DNA of 64,000 nucleotides from RYN-230 sp963713815. GTDB taxonomy: Bacteria > Actinomycetota > Actinomycetes > Streptosporangiales > Streptosporangiaceae. Every line of letters begins with the position of its first letter. Position 1 is the stretch's first letter. The DNA is taken from NCBI GenBank assembly GCA_963713815.1, contig CAVQNH010000032.1, forward strand, positions 526,875-590,874, written 5' to 3'. The notes under the pieces were generated by a model. It saw only the letters and a list, made by a program, of their open reading frames with translations, ran no database searches and was not told the origin of the DNA. Positions 44,292 to 51,916 of the stretch are shown here, one piece after another. Made by a program: the position numbers and the translations under genes.

Positions 44292-45030
44292 GGAACTGGT
44301 CCCATGTCTGGGAGCCGACGGTGTGTCCCGGCGGTGGCAGCAGAGCGCCGTTGCGGACTGCCCGGGTGCCCGGTATCCGGACCGGCAGCACCCATCGGCG
44401 GCGATGGGTGGCCTTCAGGTACCCCTGGAGCAGGTCCGTCCAGTTGCTCACCTGTGGTCCGGCCATGTCCGGCGCGCGGCCGGCAGGCTCGCCCAGCGCC
44501 AGCTCGACGAGCCGGGCCGCCACGTCGCGGGGATCAACCGGCTGGACGGTAAAGCCCGCTGGCACTGGCACCACGGGGAACCGGCTCAGCCTCTGCGCAT
44601 TGGCCAGGCAGTAGTCGTAGAACTGCGTGACCCGCAGGATCGTCCAGGGCAGGCCGGAGCTGGCCACGATCTGCTCGGCCTGGAGCTTCGTCTTCGGGTA
44701 TCCCCAGGAGGCGATGTGGTCGATACCGACGATCGACACGTACACCAGGTGGGCAGACCCCGTCCGGGACGCGGCTGCCACGAGGTTGCGGGTTGCCTCG
44801 GCGTCGCCCCTGGTGCTGGTCGCGCAGTGGATGATGGCCGCCGCTGCGGTCACGGCCGGCTCGATGCCCTGGCCGGTCCGCAGGTCTGCGGTGAAGAATG
44901 TGACGCCCTGCGGGATGGGCCGGTCGTGCCGGGCGAGCACGCGGACGTCACAACCGCTGTCCTGCAGCCGCGCGACGACAAGCTTCCCGAGGCGGCCGGT
45001 GCCGCCAGTGACAAGGACGGGCGAGGCCAT
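44281..45030 (-). CDS. NAD(P)-binding SDR/NmrA-like protein
   Basis: 249 residues with the dinucleotide motif VLVTGGTGRLGKLVVARL near 5-22, HCATSTRGDAEATRNLVAAA near 69-88, and VYVSIVGIDHIASWGYPKTKLQAEQIV, in which Tyr and Lys sit like an extended-SDR pair (Y-x-x-x-K). This resembles NmrA-like or atypical SDR proteins that sense redox state or act as reductases. The sequence continues through PWTILRVTQFYDY. Divergent from the SigJ-type sigma gene. A loosely dyad-like AGCCCTC-AGA-GAGGGTGA tract lies between them. Confidence 0.86.
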   Translation of the reverse strand: MASPVLVTGGTGRLGKLVVARLQDSGCDVRVLARHDRPIPQGVTFFTADLRTGQGIEPAVTAAAAIIHCATSTRGDAEATRNLVAAASRTGSAHLVYVSIVGIDHIASWGYPKTKLQAEQIVASSGLPWTILRVTQFYDYCLANAQRLSRFPVVPVPAGFTVQPVDPRDVAARLVELALGEPAGRAPDMAGPQVSNWTDLLQGYLKATHRRRWVLPVRIPGTRAVRNGALLPPPGHTVGSQTWDQFLRS

Positions 45031-45226
45031 GGGCTCTCCTTACGCTAATTAGCCCTCAGAGAGGGTGAGTTACGTCGCTCGTTGTGGTTCGTCCGTGGAT
45101 GCACGATTGTTCCTCCGTGTACGCCGCGGCTGAACCGGGACACCGAACGCCAAGCCGGGCTCCTGTCACATCGGCGGGGTCTGGACGGTCACTTCTATGT
45201 CCGACCACGACAAGAGAATGTGACCG

Positions 45227-46081
45227 ATGGACGAACATGACCTGCTCGCGGAACGGTTCGAGACCCACCGGGCCCGGCTGCGGGCGATCGCCTACCAGAC
45301 GCTCGGCTCGGCCAGCGACGCCGACGACGCTGTCCAGGAAGCCTGGCTGCGGCTGAGCCGTACCGACCCCGGCAGCATCGATAATCTCGGCGGATGGCTC
45401 ACGACGGTCGTCGCCCGGGTCTGCCTGAACATGCTGCAGTCACGCCGGGAAGAACCAGCGGGGATACACCTGCCCGAATCAGTCGTGACCGGCACGGACG
45501 GCATCGACCCCGAAACCGAAGCGCTGCTGGCCGACTCCATCGGGCCCGCGCTCCTGGTGATCCTGCACACGCTGGCCCCCGCCGAGAGGCTCGCGTTCGT
45601 CCTGCACGACATGTTCGCCGTTCCGTTCGACGACATCGCGCCCATCGTCGGGCGCTCGCCCGCCGCGGCCCGTCAGCTGGCCAGTCGCGGCCGCCGGCGG
45701 GTCCAGGGCGTGGCCCCGGTCCCCGGCACCGATCTGGCCCGGCAGCGGGCAATCGTCGGCGCCTTCCTCGGCGCCGCCCGCAACGGCGACTTCGACGCGC
45801 TGCTGGAGGCGCTCGACCCAGACGTCGTGGTGCGGTCCAACGGCACCGAGGCGGTCCGCGGTGCGGCGGCGGTGGCCGGACGCGCGTTCCCCTTCACGCG
45901 AATCGCCCAGGTAACCCTGCCAGCACTGATCGACGGAGCCGCCGGCGTCGTCACGGCCGCGGACGGGCGGCCGATCACCCTCGTAGGGTTCACGATCACC
46001 GGCGCGAAGATCGTTGCGATCGACCTTATCGACGACCCCCGCCGCATCGCTGGAGCCGACCTGGCCATCCTCGGCCGCTGA
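45227..46081 (+). CDS. ECF sigma factor, SigJ/ECF41 type with SnoaL-like domain
   Basis: 284 residues. Sigma region 2 (RFETHRARLRAIAYQTLGSASDADDAVQEAWLRL in two blocks), region 4 (LAPAERLAFVLHDMFAVPFDDIAPIVG, SPAAARQLASRGRRRV), then a SnoaL-like domain near 170-280 (ARQRAIVGAFLGAARNGDF, IDLIDDPRRI). ECF41/SigJ factors carry their own regulatory C-terminal domain in place of an anti-sigma factor. Mycobacterial SigJ responds to peroxide. Divergent from the SDR gene, a common arrangement for ECF41 targets. Confidence 0.87.
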   Translation: MDEHDLLAERFETHRARLRAIAYQTLGSASDADDAVQEAWLRLSRTDPGSIDNLGGWLTTVVARVCLNMLQSRREEPAGIHLPESVVTGTDGIDPETEALLADSIGPALLVILHTLAPAERLAFVLHDMFAVPFDDIAPIVGRSPAAARQLASRGRRRVQGVAPVPGTDLARQRAIVGAFLGAARNGDFDALLEALDPDVVVRSNGTEAVRGAAAVAGRAFPFTRIAQVTLPALIDGAAGVVTAADGRPITLVGFTITGAKIVAIDLIDDPRRIAGADLAILGR

Positions 46082-46196
46082 CGGGCCGCCAACGCGATCG
46101 CCCGCTGCTTGTCCGCACAGGACCGGTTGGCGACCCGCTGTACAGGTACCCGTCCGACTGGGTCATGATCTGCGGGTTTGCGGGTAGCTGCGGGGT

Positions 46197-47333
46197 ATGC
46201 AGCGCAGTGAGGTGATCGGGCGTACGCGGCGAGGCGGCGCGCCGGCGTGGTGGTCGCGGCTGCCAGCGCCGTTTCAGCCTGCGTCGTCCGGGCCGGTCCG
46301 GTACTGGCAGGACCGCGGCCGGGTAGCTGCCAAATGCGCCCTGGCCGCGATGGCGGCCTGGGCGCTGGCCCGGTACGCGGCGGGCCAGCAGGATCCTTAC
46401 TTCGCTCCTCTTGCGGCGCTGCTGGGCGTATCCCCCACGGTGGCCCGGTCTTTGCGCGAGGGCATCCAGTACGTGGCCGGGTTCGTGCTCGGCGCCGTGC
46501 TGGCGATTCCGGTGGCCCTGGTGCTGGGTCCGTCGATCGCGGGCATCGCAGTGGTCGTGCTGGCCGGGGTGGTGATCGGCAGCTGGCGCCGACTGGGCGG
46601 GCAGAGCACGCAGGTTACCTTCACGGCGCTGTTCGTGCTGCTGATAGGCGGCTACCAGCCGCTGCACTATCTCACCCCCCGGCTGATCGACGTGGGTATC
46701 GGGGTGGTCACCGGGCTCGCGGTCAATGTCCTGGTGTTCCCGCCCCTGCAGCTGCGCCCAGCCGAGCACGCGGTCCGGCAATGGGGTGATGATATCGCCG
46801 CCGCCCTGGACGACCTGGCCGCCGCGGCGGCCGGCCAGCACTCCCCGGGGAAGTCCTGGCCACGGCACGACCGGCAACTCAGCGGCGCGGCGGAGCAGGC
46901 CCGCGCCGCCGCGCGGAACGCGCGGGAGAGCCTGCGGTGGAACCCGCGGGCCACAGTCGAGCGGGCAGTGCCCCGGCCCGACGGCGTGATACTCGATTCC
47001 CTGGAGGAACTGACCGCCCGGACCCGGGCCATCGCCCGGGTCCTGATGGACGCTTCCGCCGGAGACGAGCCGCTTGGCCTCCCGGCATCATTCGGCGAGA
47101 GCTACGCCGCGATGCTGCGGATGCTCACCGGCCCGGTCCGCCAGCTGGCCGACCTGCGATCTGCCCCGCCGGACCGCGACGAGCTGGCCGGCGCCTCCGG
47201 CTGCCAGGACCACCTCGAACGCCAAGCCGCGCAGTTCGCCGGCCGCCAGGAGGGGAACGCTGCCCGGCACCTAGCCGACCTCAGCAGGCATCTCGTCAGT
47301 GAACTGGTCCGCAAATCAGGCGACCGCCACTGA
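46197..47333 (+). CDS. FUSC-family (aromatic acid exporter-like) membrane protein
   Basis: 378 residues. The N-terminal half holds about six helices: AAKCALAAMAAWALARYAAGQQDPYFAPLAALLGV, YVAGFVLGAVLAIPVALVLG, GIAVVVLAGVVIGSW and FTALFVLLIGGYQPL. It has the FUSC signature of a short pre-helix followed by GxxxR-rich loops. The C-terminal half is helical and soluble (AALDDLAAAAAG, NARESLRWNPRATV). Substrate unknown. Convergent with the gene at 47338; stops are five bases apart. Confidence 0.82.
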   Translation: MQRSEVIGRTRRGGAPAWWSRLPAPFQPASSGPVRYWQDRGRVAAKCALAAMAAWALARYAAGQQDPYFAPLAALLGVSPTVARSLREGIQYVAGFVLGAVLAIPVALVLGPSIAGIAVVVLAGVVIGSWRRLGGQSTQVTFTALFVLLIGGYQPLHYLTPRLIDVGIGVVTGLAVNVLVFPPLQLRPAEHAVRQWGDDIAAALDDLAAAAAGQHSPGKSWPRHDRQLSGAAEQARAAARNARESLRWNPRATVERAVPRPDGVILDSLEELTARTRAIARVLMDASAGDEPLGLPASFGESYAAMLRMLTGPVRQLADLRSAPPDRDELAGASGCQDHLERQAAQFAGRQEGNAARHLADLSRHLVSELVRKSGDRH

Positions 47334-47337
47334 GTGG

Positions 47338-48009
47338 CTACTTCAGGATGTTGATCGCGCGGGAGATCACCAGCGCGCCCACGCCGAGCGACACGCAGGC
47401 CTCCATGATCATGAGCAGCTTGGCCCACCGCTTGACCGCGGAAACGTCGGTGGGGCTGAATGCGGTGGCGGTCCAGAAGGCTAGCGTCAGGTAGTCGGCG
47501 AACCGCGGCACCCAGGTGGCCGGCACGTAGTCGGTGTGCATCATCTCCGGGAAGACGAACGCCGGGTCCGCGTGAGGGTGGTGCGCACGGGCGGCGGCGC
47601 CACCGCGGTCGAGATCCCAGTACCAGAGCCCGAACGCGATCACGTTCGTGGCCAAGATCACCCCACCGGTAGCCAGCAATGCGGACGCGTTGTTCGCGAA
47701 GACCTTGTTGTTGGTGACGATGTCGGCGATGAGGCGGGCGGCGGAGAACAGGTTCGCCAGTGTGATGAACGCGATCACGATGCCGGTGACGGCCCGCAGC
47801 CAGGGCTTCTGCCGGTCGATGCGGCCCGGGTCTCCGATGATCAGAACGGCCAGCAATACGAGCAGTACGACGGGGACCACCCAAATGGGGTTTACCCGGT
47901 ACTGCCCAGGCAGCGCCACGTGCAGAACGGCGGTGACCACGATCGCCAGCGCCACCGGCCACCAGTGCTCGCCCCGTTCGGCGGCCCCGGCCGGCTCTGT
48001 CGGCGTCAC
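47338..48009 (-). CDS. DUF1345-like membrane protein
   Basis: 223 residues with five or six helices (WWPVALAIVVTAVLHVAL, WVVPVVLLVLLAVLII, GIVIAFITLANLFSAARLI, VILATNVIAFGLWYWDLDRGG, LLMIMEACVSLGVGALVI). The segment DRGGAAARAHHPHADPAFVFPEM and LAFWTATAFSPTDVSAVKRWAK resembles the pore-like motif of a family of actinobacterial proteins sometimes described as DUF1345. The start GTG overlaps the upstream stop (GTGA), so it is translationally coupled to the upstream gene. Confidence 0.74.
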   Translation of the reverse strand: MTPTEPAGAAERGEHWWPVALAIVVTAVLHVALPGQYRVNPIWVVPVVLLVLLAVLIIGDPGRIDRQKPWLRAVTGIVIAFITLANLFSAARLIADIVTNNKVFANNASALLATGGVILATNVIAFGLWYWDLDRGGAAARAHHPHADPAFVFPEMMHTDYVPATWVPRFADYLTLAFWTATAFSPTDVSAVKRWAKLLMIMEACVSLGVGALVISRAINILK

Positions 48010-49202
48010 GGGTGGCCTGCCGCCTCCGGCTGGGCCGGCGGTCGGCTGCCGATCAGCTCGATCAAGCCGAGGGCCACCAGCAGCAAGATGGCAATCACAA
48101 TGGCCACGAGGGCAGTCGGCTGGCCCCAGAACACGAAGACCAGGACGGCTAGGCCCACGGCGGAGATGCGCAGGGCTCTGCGGTGCGCGTAGGTCCAGGT
48201 GCCGACCGGGCCGGTGCGCACGCCGGCCTGCTCGCCGCTGTGGCGGATCCGGCCCAGCCCGCGAGTGAAAGCTCCCCGGATCCGGACGGCGGTGACCGAG
48301 GGCCCGGCCAGGAACGCGCCGGCGGCGACGACCAGGCCTGCCACCAGGACCGTGCGCAGCCCCTGCTTGATGAAGGCGACGAGCGCGTCGAACAAGGCGG
48401 CCGCGGCGTCGGCGGGCAGCCTACTGGTAGGCACGCTGTTCAGGTAGATGCCGCGGAAGATGAACAGCCCGGCGGCGAGCACCAGCATCGACGCGGCGAG
48501 GCCGAGGCCGGCGCCGATCAGCGCGCGGCGGCGACCGTGGGCGGCGAACACGCCGAGGGCCAGCAGCAGCAGCGTGAGTATCGGCAGCACGATCTTCAGG
48601 TCGTTGATCAGCCGGTAGCCGGTTTGTGCCTTGACCAGGTACTTGGCCGAGAACAACGTCAACGTAGGGTTGACGGCTGGGATCTTGCTGACGAGGCTGA
48701 AGCCGCGCTTGACCAGGTCCTGCTTGACGACGTCGATGAACGGACCCAGGTTCAGGACAACCTGGCCGTTCTTGACGCTGACCGAGCTGCTGCCCTGGCC
48801 GGAGAGCGCCTTCACCAGTTCCTGGTGGACAAGGGTGTTGGCCTGGACCCAGGCCTGGGCGAACCGCGGGCCCGTCACGATCTTGTGGACCTGGCCGTGA
48901 ACGAATCCGGCGGCCCCGCTGGCGATCGCCGGGGCCTCCGATTTGAGCAGCGTGCTGAGTCTGGTCAGCCCGCGGCTCGACAGCTCGGCGGCGGCCTGGT
49001 CGGCGTGACCGGTCACGTTGAGCCGGGTGGTGATCTCGGTCGTGATCTTGTCGGTCAGGGCATTCTGGATCGCCGGGTCGTGGATGAGCGGCTCCATGGT
49101 CGCCACGTAGCGGCCAGTGTTGCTGACCTCGTTGGCCGCCCAGACGGCCAGCACCGAGACCGGCGCCAGCACGCAGCCGATCACGACGAGGATCGTCGCC
49201 AC
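48006..49202 (-). CDS. Conserved membrane protein coupled to the DUF1345-like gene
   Basis: 398 residues from GTG at 49202, with membrane helices at 3-24 (ILVVIGCVLAPVSVLAVWAA), around 210-260 and near 290-385. An extracytoplasmic domain lies between (TDKITTEITTRLNVTG, AAAELSSRGLTRL, QAWVQANTLVHQELVKAL). Relatives usually carry about 30 more basic N-terminal residues. In-frame codons for RRRRLGWRTL lie upstream, but the only other start candidate before a stop is CTG near 49339, so the true start is uncertain. Ends in a GTGA overlap with the downstream gene. A dyad lies 243 bp upstream. Confidence 0.78.
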   Translation of the reverse strand: MATILVVIGCVLAPVSVLAVWAANEVSNTGRYVATMEPLIHDPAIQNALTDKITTEITTRLNVTGHADQAAAELSSRGLTRLSTLLKSEAPAIASGAAGFVHGQVHKIVTGPRFAQAWVQANTLVHQELVKALSGQGSSSVSVKNGQVVLNLGPFIDVVKQDLVKRGFSLVSKIPAVNPTLTLFSAKYLVKAQTGYRLINDLKIVLPILTLLLLALGVFAAHGRRRALIGAGLGLAASMLVLAAGLFIFRGIYLNSVPTSRLPADAAAALFDALVAFIKQGLRTVLVAGLVVAAGAFLAGPSVTAVRIRGAFTRGLGRIRHSGEQAGVRTGPVGTWTYAHRRALRISAVGLAVLVFVFWGQPTALVAIVIAILLLVALGLIELIGSRPPAQPEAAGHP

Positions 49203-49444
49203 CAGGGTCCGCCAGCCCAGCCGCCGCCGACGGGCCGGACCAGCTGGCTGTCCGCGCAGCTCGCCTGGTTCGGTCTTCTGGCTGGGTCCCGGGCCTGCGG
49301 CTGCAGGGCCCGGCTCGCCGCCGGTATCAGACAGGGACTACCTCCCCCCGGCTTCCGCGGCAGCCTCCTCCACTTGCCGCTGCCGTCACGTCACAGCACT
49401 GCCGACGCTCCGTCCCAGTCTCCTTGGCTCTGCCAAGACACAGC

Positions 49445-49461
49445 TCACCCCCTGTGGGTGA
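49445..49461. promoter_or_regulatory. Dyad variant (5-bp spacer) upstream of the membrane protein gene
   Basis: TCACCC-CCTGT-GGGTGA, perfect arms, spacer one base short. Located about 105 bp before the possible CTG start and 243 bp before the GTG start of the minus-strand gene. Confidence 0.45.
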
Positions 49462-49804
49462 ATCCCGGCTGGCTTGTGCACCGGAGCGGCCGCCGCCTGG
49501 GGCTGGCATGCCGACACGCCCACCCCCATCAGCCCCGCGCCTAGCCACCCCAAGATCGGGATGAAAAGGGGCTCAATGCGGCGAGGCGCCGGAAAGCGCG
49601 CAGGCACGTCAACGTCGGCGCGGCCTGCCTGCAACCGACCAGCGAGCCGGACGTCAACCGCGCTCCCGGGCAGCCGGATCTGCTCGTGCGGGGGGCCGCC
49701 GATTGCGTTCTGGCCGGCTCCGCTTACGCGTGCCAAGACGGCGATCATCGGCGCGAATAGCTGCGTGGATGCGGGTAACTGCTCGCGGGCCACGGAATGC
49801 CCTT

Positions 49805-49822
49805 TCACCCTGACGAGGGGAT
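49805..49822. promoter_or_regulatory. Degenerate dyad upstream of DUF2252
   Basis: TCACCC-TGACGA-GGGGAT: left arm perfect, right arm degenerate. 188 bp before the DUF2252 start. Confidence 0.38.
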
Positions 49823-50009
49823 GGCATCCCGGCGCGGTGCTGCTTGCCTGGTATCAGCACCAGGGAGCGATCCGCGGTGTTCTGCCGGCCAGCAGCATCA
49901 CGCTGCTGCGGCTCGGAGGGAGTGGCCATGACTATCGACGACTGGCGCTGTCGGGGCGGGGAGGTCGGGTGCGCGGCCATCTGGACGCAGACCCGCGCGG
50001 GCCAGGACG

Positions 50010-51398
50010 GTGGAGCATCTAAGCCGGGCGGACCGGGAAGCCCGGGGAAAGGATGCCAGGGCCGCCGCCCCGCTGGAGTCGCATGGCGAGTTCCGGCCGG
50101 GTAGGTCCCGGGATCCGGTGGGGTTGCTGCTGGCGCAGGCGGCATCGCGGGTGCCAGAGCTGGTGCCGGTCCGGCACGGCCGGATGCTGGTATCGGCGTT
50201 TACCTTCTACCGGGGGGCGGCGCTGCCTATGGCAGCGGACCTGGCCAGCACGCCTGCGTCGGGGCTGCGGGTGCAGTTGTGCGGGGACGCGCACCTGTCC
50301 AATTTCGGCGCGTTCGCCTCGCCGGAACGCCGGCTGGTTTTCGACGTCAACGACTTCGACGAGACTCTTCCCGGCCCGTTCGAGTGGGACGTCAAGCGGC
50401 TGGCCGCGAGCTTCGCGGTGGCGGGACGCGACAGCGGGTTCCCCGGCAAAGCCCGCCGCAAGATGGCCCTCGCGGCGGCCGAGAGCTACCGCACGGCGAT
50501 GCGCGGCTTCGCGGCGCAGCCCTTCCTGGACGTCTGGTACGCGCACATGAACATCGAGGAGGCCATCGGCGAGTTCAGGTCCGAGGTCAAGGCCAAGAGG
50601 CTCAGGGAGTTCGGGAAGCTGATGGCCAAGGCCCACACCCGCGACAGCACCCAGGTATTGGGCAAGCTCACCACCGTGACCGACGGGCAGCGGCGGATCA
50701 TCAGCACTCCGCCGACGGTCGTCCCGGTCGAAGAGGTGTTCAGCGACGTGCAGGCCGACGCGATTTACGACCAGGTCCGTGCCGTGCTGGGCAAGTACCG
50801 GCGCAGCCTGCAGTCCGACCGCCGTCACCTGCTCGGGCAGTTCAGGCTGGTGCAGGTGGCCCGGAAGGTCGTCGGGGTCGGCAGCGTCGGCACCCGCGCC
50901 TGGATCGTGCTGATGGACGCCGGAGACGGCAACGAGCCCCTGTTCCTGCAAGCCAAAGAAGCCCAGCCGTCCGTGCTGGCTGACTACTGCGGGCGCAGCC
51001 AGTACGCCAACCAGGGCGAGCGGGTCGTCGCCGGGCAGCATCTCCAGCAGGCCCAGAGCGACATCTTCCTGGGCTGGACCCGCGTCACCGGCCCGGACGG
51101 GATCGACCGTGACTTCTACGTCCGCCAGCTGCGGGACTGGAAGTTCTCCGTGCCCATCGAGGTGATGCTCCCGGCGGGCCTGACGCTCTACGCGCAGCTG
51201 TGCGGATGGACCCTCGCCCGGGCCCACGCACGCTCCGGTGACCGCGTCGCCCTGGCCGCCTACCTCGGCGGCTCAGCCAAATTCGACGAGGCGATCGCCG
51301 ACTTCGCCGAAACCTACGCCGACCAGAACGAACGCGACTACGCCGCGTTCCAGGCCGCGGTCAAGGACGGCAGAGCCGAAGCCACCAGCGATATCTAA
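50010..51398 (+). CDS. DUF2252-family protein
   Basis: 462 residues from GTG, MEHLSRADREARGKDARAAA being the usual opening. Conserved blocks: GRMLVSAFTFYRGAALPMA near 57-75, LCGDAHLSNFGAFASPERR near 90-108, VFDVNDFDETLPGPFEWDVKRLA (two blocks) near 110-132, and DFYVRQLRDWKFSV near 370-383. The family has a kinase-like fold by structural prediction; its role is unknown. Soluble. A degenerate dyad lies 188 bp upstream. Downstream is the small CCDCGDHP gene on the same strand. Confidence 0.88.
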   Translation: MEHLSRADREARGKDARAAAPLESHGEFRPGRSRDPVGLLLAQAASRVPELVPVRHGRMLVSAFTFYRGAALPMAADLASTPASGLRVQLCGDAHLSNFGAFASPERRLVFDVNDFDETLPGPFEWDVKRLAASFAVAGRDSGFPGKARRKMALAAAESYRTAMRGFAAQPFLDVWYAHMNIEEAIGEFRSEVKAKRLREFGKLMAKAHTRDSTQVLGKLTTVTDGQRRIISTPPTVVPVEEVFSDVQADAIYDQVRAVLGKYRRSLQSDRRHLLGQFRLVQVARKVVGVGSVGTRAWIVLMDAGDGNEPLFLQAKEAQPSVLADYCGRSQYANQGERVVAGQHLQQAQSDIFLGWTRVTGPDGIDRDFYVRQLRDWKFSVPIEVMLPAGLTLYAQLCGWTLARAHARSGDRVALAAYLGGSAKFDEAIADFAETYADQNERDYAAFQAAVKDGRAEATSDI

Positions 51399-51513
51399 GA
51401 CCGGACCAGGCACGTTCATCCATGCCTGAGCGATGTGAGGATCAGAACGAGCTAGACGCCTTCTCCGAGGCAGCAAGAGTTCGACGTTTGCTGCGGATGA
51501 CGGGTCGTGGAGG

Positions 51514-51594
51514 TTTGACGTGAATGATGCGGGTTTCGGTAATCCCGCCGCGTTCGGCGGCTCTATTGCGACCCCGGAGAGGCGGGCATGGTGA
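51514..51594 (+). pseudogene. Possible scrambled DUF2252 scrap
   Basis: The codons FDVND, then GFGNPAAFGGSIATPERRAW and stop echo two conserved DUF2252 blocks (FDVND and NFGAFASPERR) in changed order, 116 bp after the intact DUF2252 gene. Could be a relic of a second copy. The match is short, so this is tentative. Confidence 0.3.
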
Positions 51595-51878
51595 TCTGTG
51601 ACCAGCCCGGGGACGGCTGGACTCTGGTTCTCAGGCGCCAGCCGATCCGCATCGTGGAGGGGCAGCCGGAAGGTGGCTACACGGACGCGTTCGAGATCAT
51701 CTGCTGCGACTGCGGTGACCACCCCGACCAGGACTACCGCGAAGTCTCACCCGAGCTCCAGCTTGTTCGCGGGCCCTATCCGATCGCGGACGGCGTCGCA
51801 GCATACGGGCGACACCGCAGGCTGCACCAGCAGCTCGGGGTGCCTGCCCAGCCGGGGACGATGGCCGATGCTGGCTGA
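51588..51878 (+). CDS. Small CCDCGDHP-motif protein, copy B
   Basis: 96 residues, GGAGAGG upstream of the ATG. Core FEIICCDCGDHPDQDYREVSP, RGPYPIADGVAAYGRH, preceded by WTLVLRRQPIRIVEGQPEGGYTD. It matches copy A at 26076-26357 over nearly the whole length. The clustered Cys-Cys-x-Cys with Asp-His suggests metal binding or redox chemistry. Family unknown. Possibly co-transcribed with DUF2252; copy A is coupled to SulP. Confidence 0.72.
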   Translation: MVICDQPGDGWTLVLRRQPIRIVEGQPEGGYTDAFEIICCDCGDHPDQDYREVSPELQLVRGPYPIADGVAAYGRHRRLHQQLGVPAQPGTMADAG

Positions 51879-51916
51879 CTGGCGGTGGACGCCGCGCTCT
51901 CCGCGCGGAGTGAGGA

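Larger units (their letters stand above)
49203..50009. other. Intergenic region of about 800 bp with two dyads
   Basis: The first 140 bp may encode the N-terminus of the membrane protein at 48006-49202. The rest contains dyads at 49445 and 49805 and several open frames without convincing family signals. One frame at 49928 has a good GGAGGGAG site but runs into the DUF2252 start in another frame. Confidence 0.45.

Noticed and set aside
45050..45068. AGCCCTC-AGA-GAGGGTGA tract between the SDR and SigJ genes as a regulon dyad
   Set aside because: Left arm does not match TCACCC at the right spacing; only the right arm fits.
49386..49808. A 140-codon minus-strand frame between the membrane protein and DUF2252 genes
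   Set aside because: No ribosome site or family signal; it spans the dyads, which argues for a control region.
50019..51227. A 402-codon minus-strand frame over DUF2252
   Set aside because: Low-complexity antisense frame; the DUF2252 motifs are on the plus strand.
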